Shown: positions 62,871-64,000 of the stretch, in pieces
How the letters are laid out: every line of letters starts with the position of its first letter
Position numbering within the stretch: the first letter of the stretch is position 1
Assembly: GCF_030817215.1 (NCBI RefSeq)
Contig: NZ_JAUSZA010000001.1
Coordinates: forward strand, 7,166,501-7,230,500
Reading direction: 5' to 3'
Length of the DNA: 64,000 nucleotides
Origin: Paenibacillus sp. V4I3
GTDB taxonomy: Bacteria > Bacillota > Bacilli > Paenibacillales > NBRC-103111
Made by a program: the position numbers and the translations under genes
The notes under the pieces: model-generated
Seen by the model: only the letters and a program-made list of their open reading frames with translations
Database searches by the model: none
What the model was told of the DNA's origin: nothing

Positions 62871-63647
62871 TTATTTTTTTATTATCTTACTTAGATCATT
62901 GTTAATCTGATTGAAAATAAGGCGGTGAATATGAGCATCATCGTCAATCGTAACATGTGAAGCACGAAGGCGAACTCGGCCTTGACCTAAACAATTCACC
63001 GTTCTTATTGTCCCACCAGCAGTTCGCAGAAACTCTACAGGTTTACGTACCGCTCCCGGGACGTCTTGAAAACCACAGGAAATCCCATTTACTAGAGGCG
63101 TGCACGGTCTAGTCTTATCAAGACACATGCTAGGGATACTGATGCCATTATCTTGAAACCAATTCGTAATTACGCTCCCTCGGGGCACATCCCTAGGTTT
63201 CATCAAAGTATTACTAATACCAAATACAGGATCAACGAGTCCTATAAAATTTGGAGTTTTATTTGTTACTTTCGATAATCTACAAGCGGCCCAACCACCA
63301 AAGGAATGACCAATGATAGCCAAATAGCTTGGGTTCGAATTTCTTCTATTGATTTCCCAAATCAGATCGTTAACCAAAGGAAAAAACAGAGGATCATTAC
63401 TATGATTGATATTCCAACTTCTATGAAATATGTTATCAGGATTAACTCCATAAGCTGATCTAAGCCTGTTTCTCAATGTATCCCGTAATCTGGTCATACC
63501 ATTTTTAGTACCACCACGAAAACCACTAATGCAGACGATAATTACATCATTATTAGGGACTGGGAATTTCCTTGCAGCAGCGACTCGTGGATTTAGTAAC
63601 GGCTTCCTTACACCCATGCGCCTTCGTCTAGCGATTAATTTTTTCAA
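62871..63647 (-). CDS. Alpha/beta-hydrolase-like protein
   Basis: A 258-residue protein whose core IIVCISGFRGGTKNGMTRLR resembles an oxyanion strand. The nucleophile elbow is AIIGHSFGGWAACRLS with Ser near residue 128; a late DDDAHIHR could supply the catalytic His. The N-terminus is highly basic (KKLIARRRRMGVRKPLLN) and there is no signal peptide. I prefer the TTG at 63647, with AAGGGGGGTG eight bases upstream. The frame extends to 63770, but starts there have no site. Substrate and role are unknown. Confidence 0.65.
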   Translation of the reverse strand: MKKLIARRRRMGVRKPLLNPRVAAARKFPVPNNDVIIVCISGFRGGTKNGMTRLRDTLRNRLRSAYGVNPDNIFHRSWNINHSNDPLFFPLVNDLIWEINRRNSNPSYLAIIGHSFGGWAACRLSKVTNKTPNFIGLVDPVFGISNTLMKPRDVPRGSVITNWFQDNGISIPSMCLDKTRPCTPLVNGISCGFQDVPGAVRKPVEFLRTAGGTIRTVNCLGQGRVRLRASHVTIDDDAHIHRLIFNQINNDLSKIIKK

Positions 63648-63717
63648 AGAGCTTGCACCCCCCTTAATAATTGGATGCTGTATAATATGGGACATCCAAA
63701 AAGGGGGAACGGGGTAC

Positions 63718-63825
63718 ATGCGGAAAATACGTATGAAAAACAGAGGTCCATTGCTATTCATAACTGTCATATTCTGTATCGCTGGCGGTGACCCTCACAA
63801 TATGCTATGTTGGAAGAAATTGTGA
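63718..63825 (+). CDS. Possible 35-residue membrane peptide upstream of the helicase
   Basis: The ATG at 63718 has AAGGGGGAACGGGG just upstream and a TATAAT at 63681-63686. The product (MRKIRMKNRGPLLFITVIFC) is basic then hydrophobic, and its end is followed in about 18 bases by the helicase start. It is opposite the extended N-terminus of the hydrolase frame. This is a weak call; it may be only a leader or chance. Confidence 0.3.
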   Translation: MRKIRMKNRGPLLFITVIFCIAGGDPHNMLCWKKL

Positions 63826-63842
63826 GCAAGGGAGCGAAGGTA

Positions 63843-64000
63843 ATGACGGAAATAGCGCTGGATCTATCTCATTTTCATCCCATTCTGAGGGCTTGGTTTG
63901 CTTCTCGTTTCGGTGAACCTACGGATGTTCAGAAGCAGGCGTGGAAACAAATACGTTCTGGCACACACACTCTCATCTCTTCCCCGACAGGCTCAGGTAA
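63843..64000 (+). CDS. Lhr-like DEAD/DEAH-box helicase (partial, C-terminus outside the window)
   Basis: The first 52 residues are visible, including HPILRAWFASRFGEPTDVQK and TLISSPTGSG, the Q-motif region and the start of Walker A. This opening is characteristic of large Lhr-type superfamily 2 helicases. The ATG at 63843 has AGGGAG upstream. The gene runs off the right edge, so the helicase core cannot be checked. Confidence 0.85.
   Translation, partial: MTEIALDLSHFHPILRAWFASRFGEPTDVQKQAWKQIRSGTHTLISSPTGSG

Overview
The window is a chromosomal segment of a spore-forming Firmicute of the Paenibacillus group. The assignment rests on sporulation genes (SpoIIB-like, SpoVID-like, LonB, CwlD-like, GerM, GerE), S-layer-homology (SLH) proteins, a fused CobA-HemD, a T-box in front of valS, and strong AGGAGG-type ribosome binding sites with frequent TTG and GTG starts. 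Much of the gene order matches, read right to left, the Bacillus subtilis blocks ysoA-tig-clpX-lonB-lonA-ysxC-hemAXCDB-hemL-spoVID-valS-folC-spoIIB-maf-radC-mreBCD-minCD and gerE-gerM-rph-rdgB.

Region by region: 1-9 kb holds division and shape genes (minD partial, minC, mreDCB, radC, an Rrf2 regulator, maf, a DUF4321 protein) plus an SLH-anchored amidase and a SpoIIB-like SPOR protein. 9-17 kb holds murC, folC, valS with its T-box, a SpoVID-like LysM protein and a pseudouridine synthase preceded by an overlooked 37-codon membrane peptide. 17.4-18.9 kb is an exported phosphodiester-glycosidase-like protein. 19-30.6 kb is a nearly complete heme operon running from hemA to hemH/hemY and hemL, with a siroheme branch (CobA domain, SirC). 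30.8-45.6 kb holds speD, engB, lonA, lonB, a cwlD-like amidase, a divergent polysaccharide deacetylase, ispG, clpX, clpP, tig and a YsoA-like protein. 45.7-49.5 kb holds tRNA-Arg and a cobalt-uptake cbiMNQO cluster bracketed by two convergent cobalamin riboswitches, the second in front of a [2Fe-2S] ferredoxin-like gene. 49.6-59.7 kb holds two overlooked small basic proteins, asnB, rdgB-rph-gerM, a YutG/PgpA-like protein, an MBL-fold hydrolase, a methyltransferase and gerE. 60-64 kb holds a 154-bp tandem hairpin array, an SLH protein with five 73-residue repeats, an alpha/beta-hydrolase-like protein and the start of an Lhr-like helicase.

Five genes (mreB, the SLH amidase, cbiM, cbiO, gerM) are each broken by one base in or next to a short homopolymer. 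Restoring one base gives the family sequence in every case, so base-calling error is the leading explanation. In contrast, cbiO also lacks its C-terminal part, including the switch histidine, which cannot be an indel error. I see no convincing new multi-gene system. The best leads for something undescribed are the 154-bp hairpin array (60161-60600), the 37-bp palindromic tandem repeat in the lonA leader (36024-36196), the riboswitch-controlled ferredoxin next to a decaying cobalt transporter, and the small coupled membrane peptide at 17136-17249.
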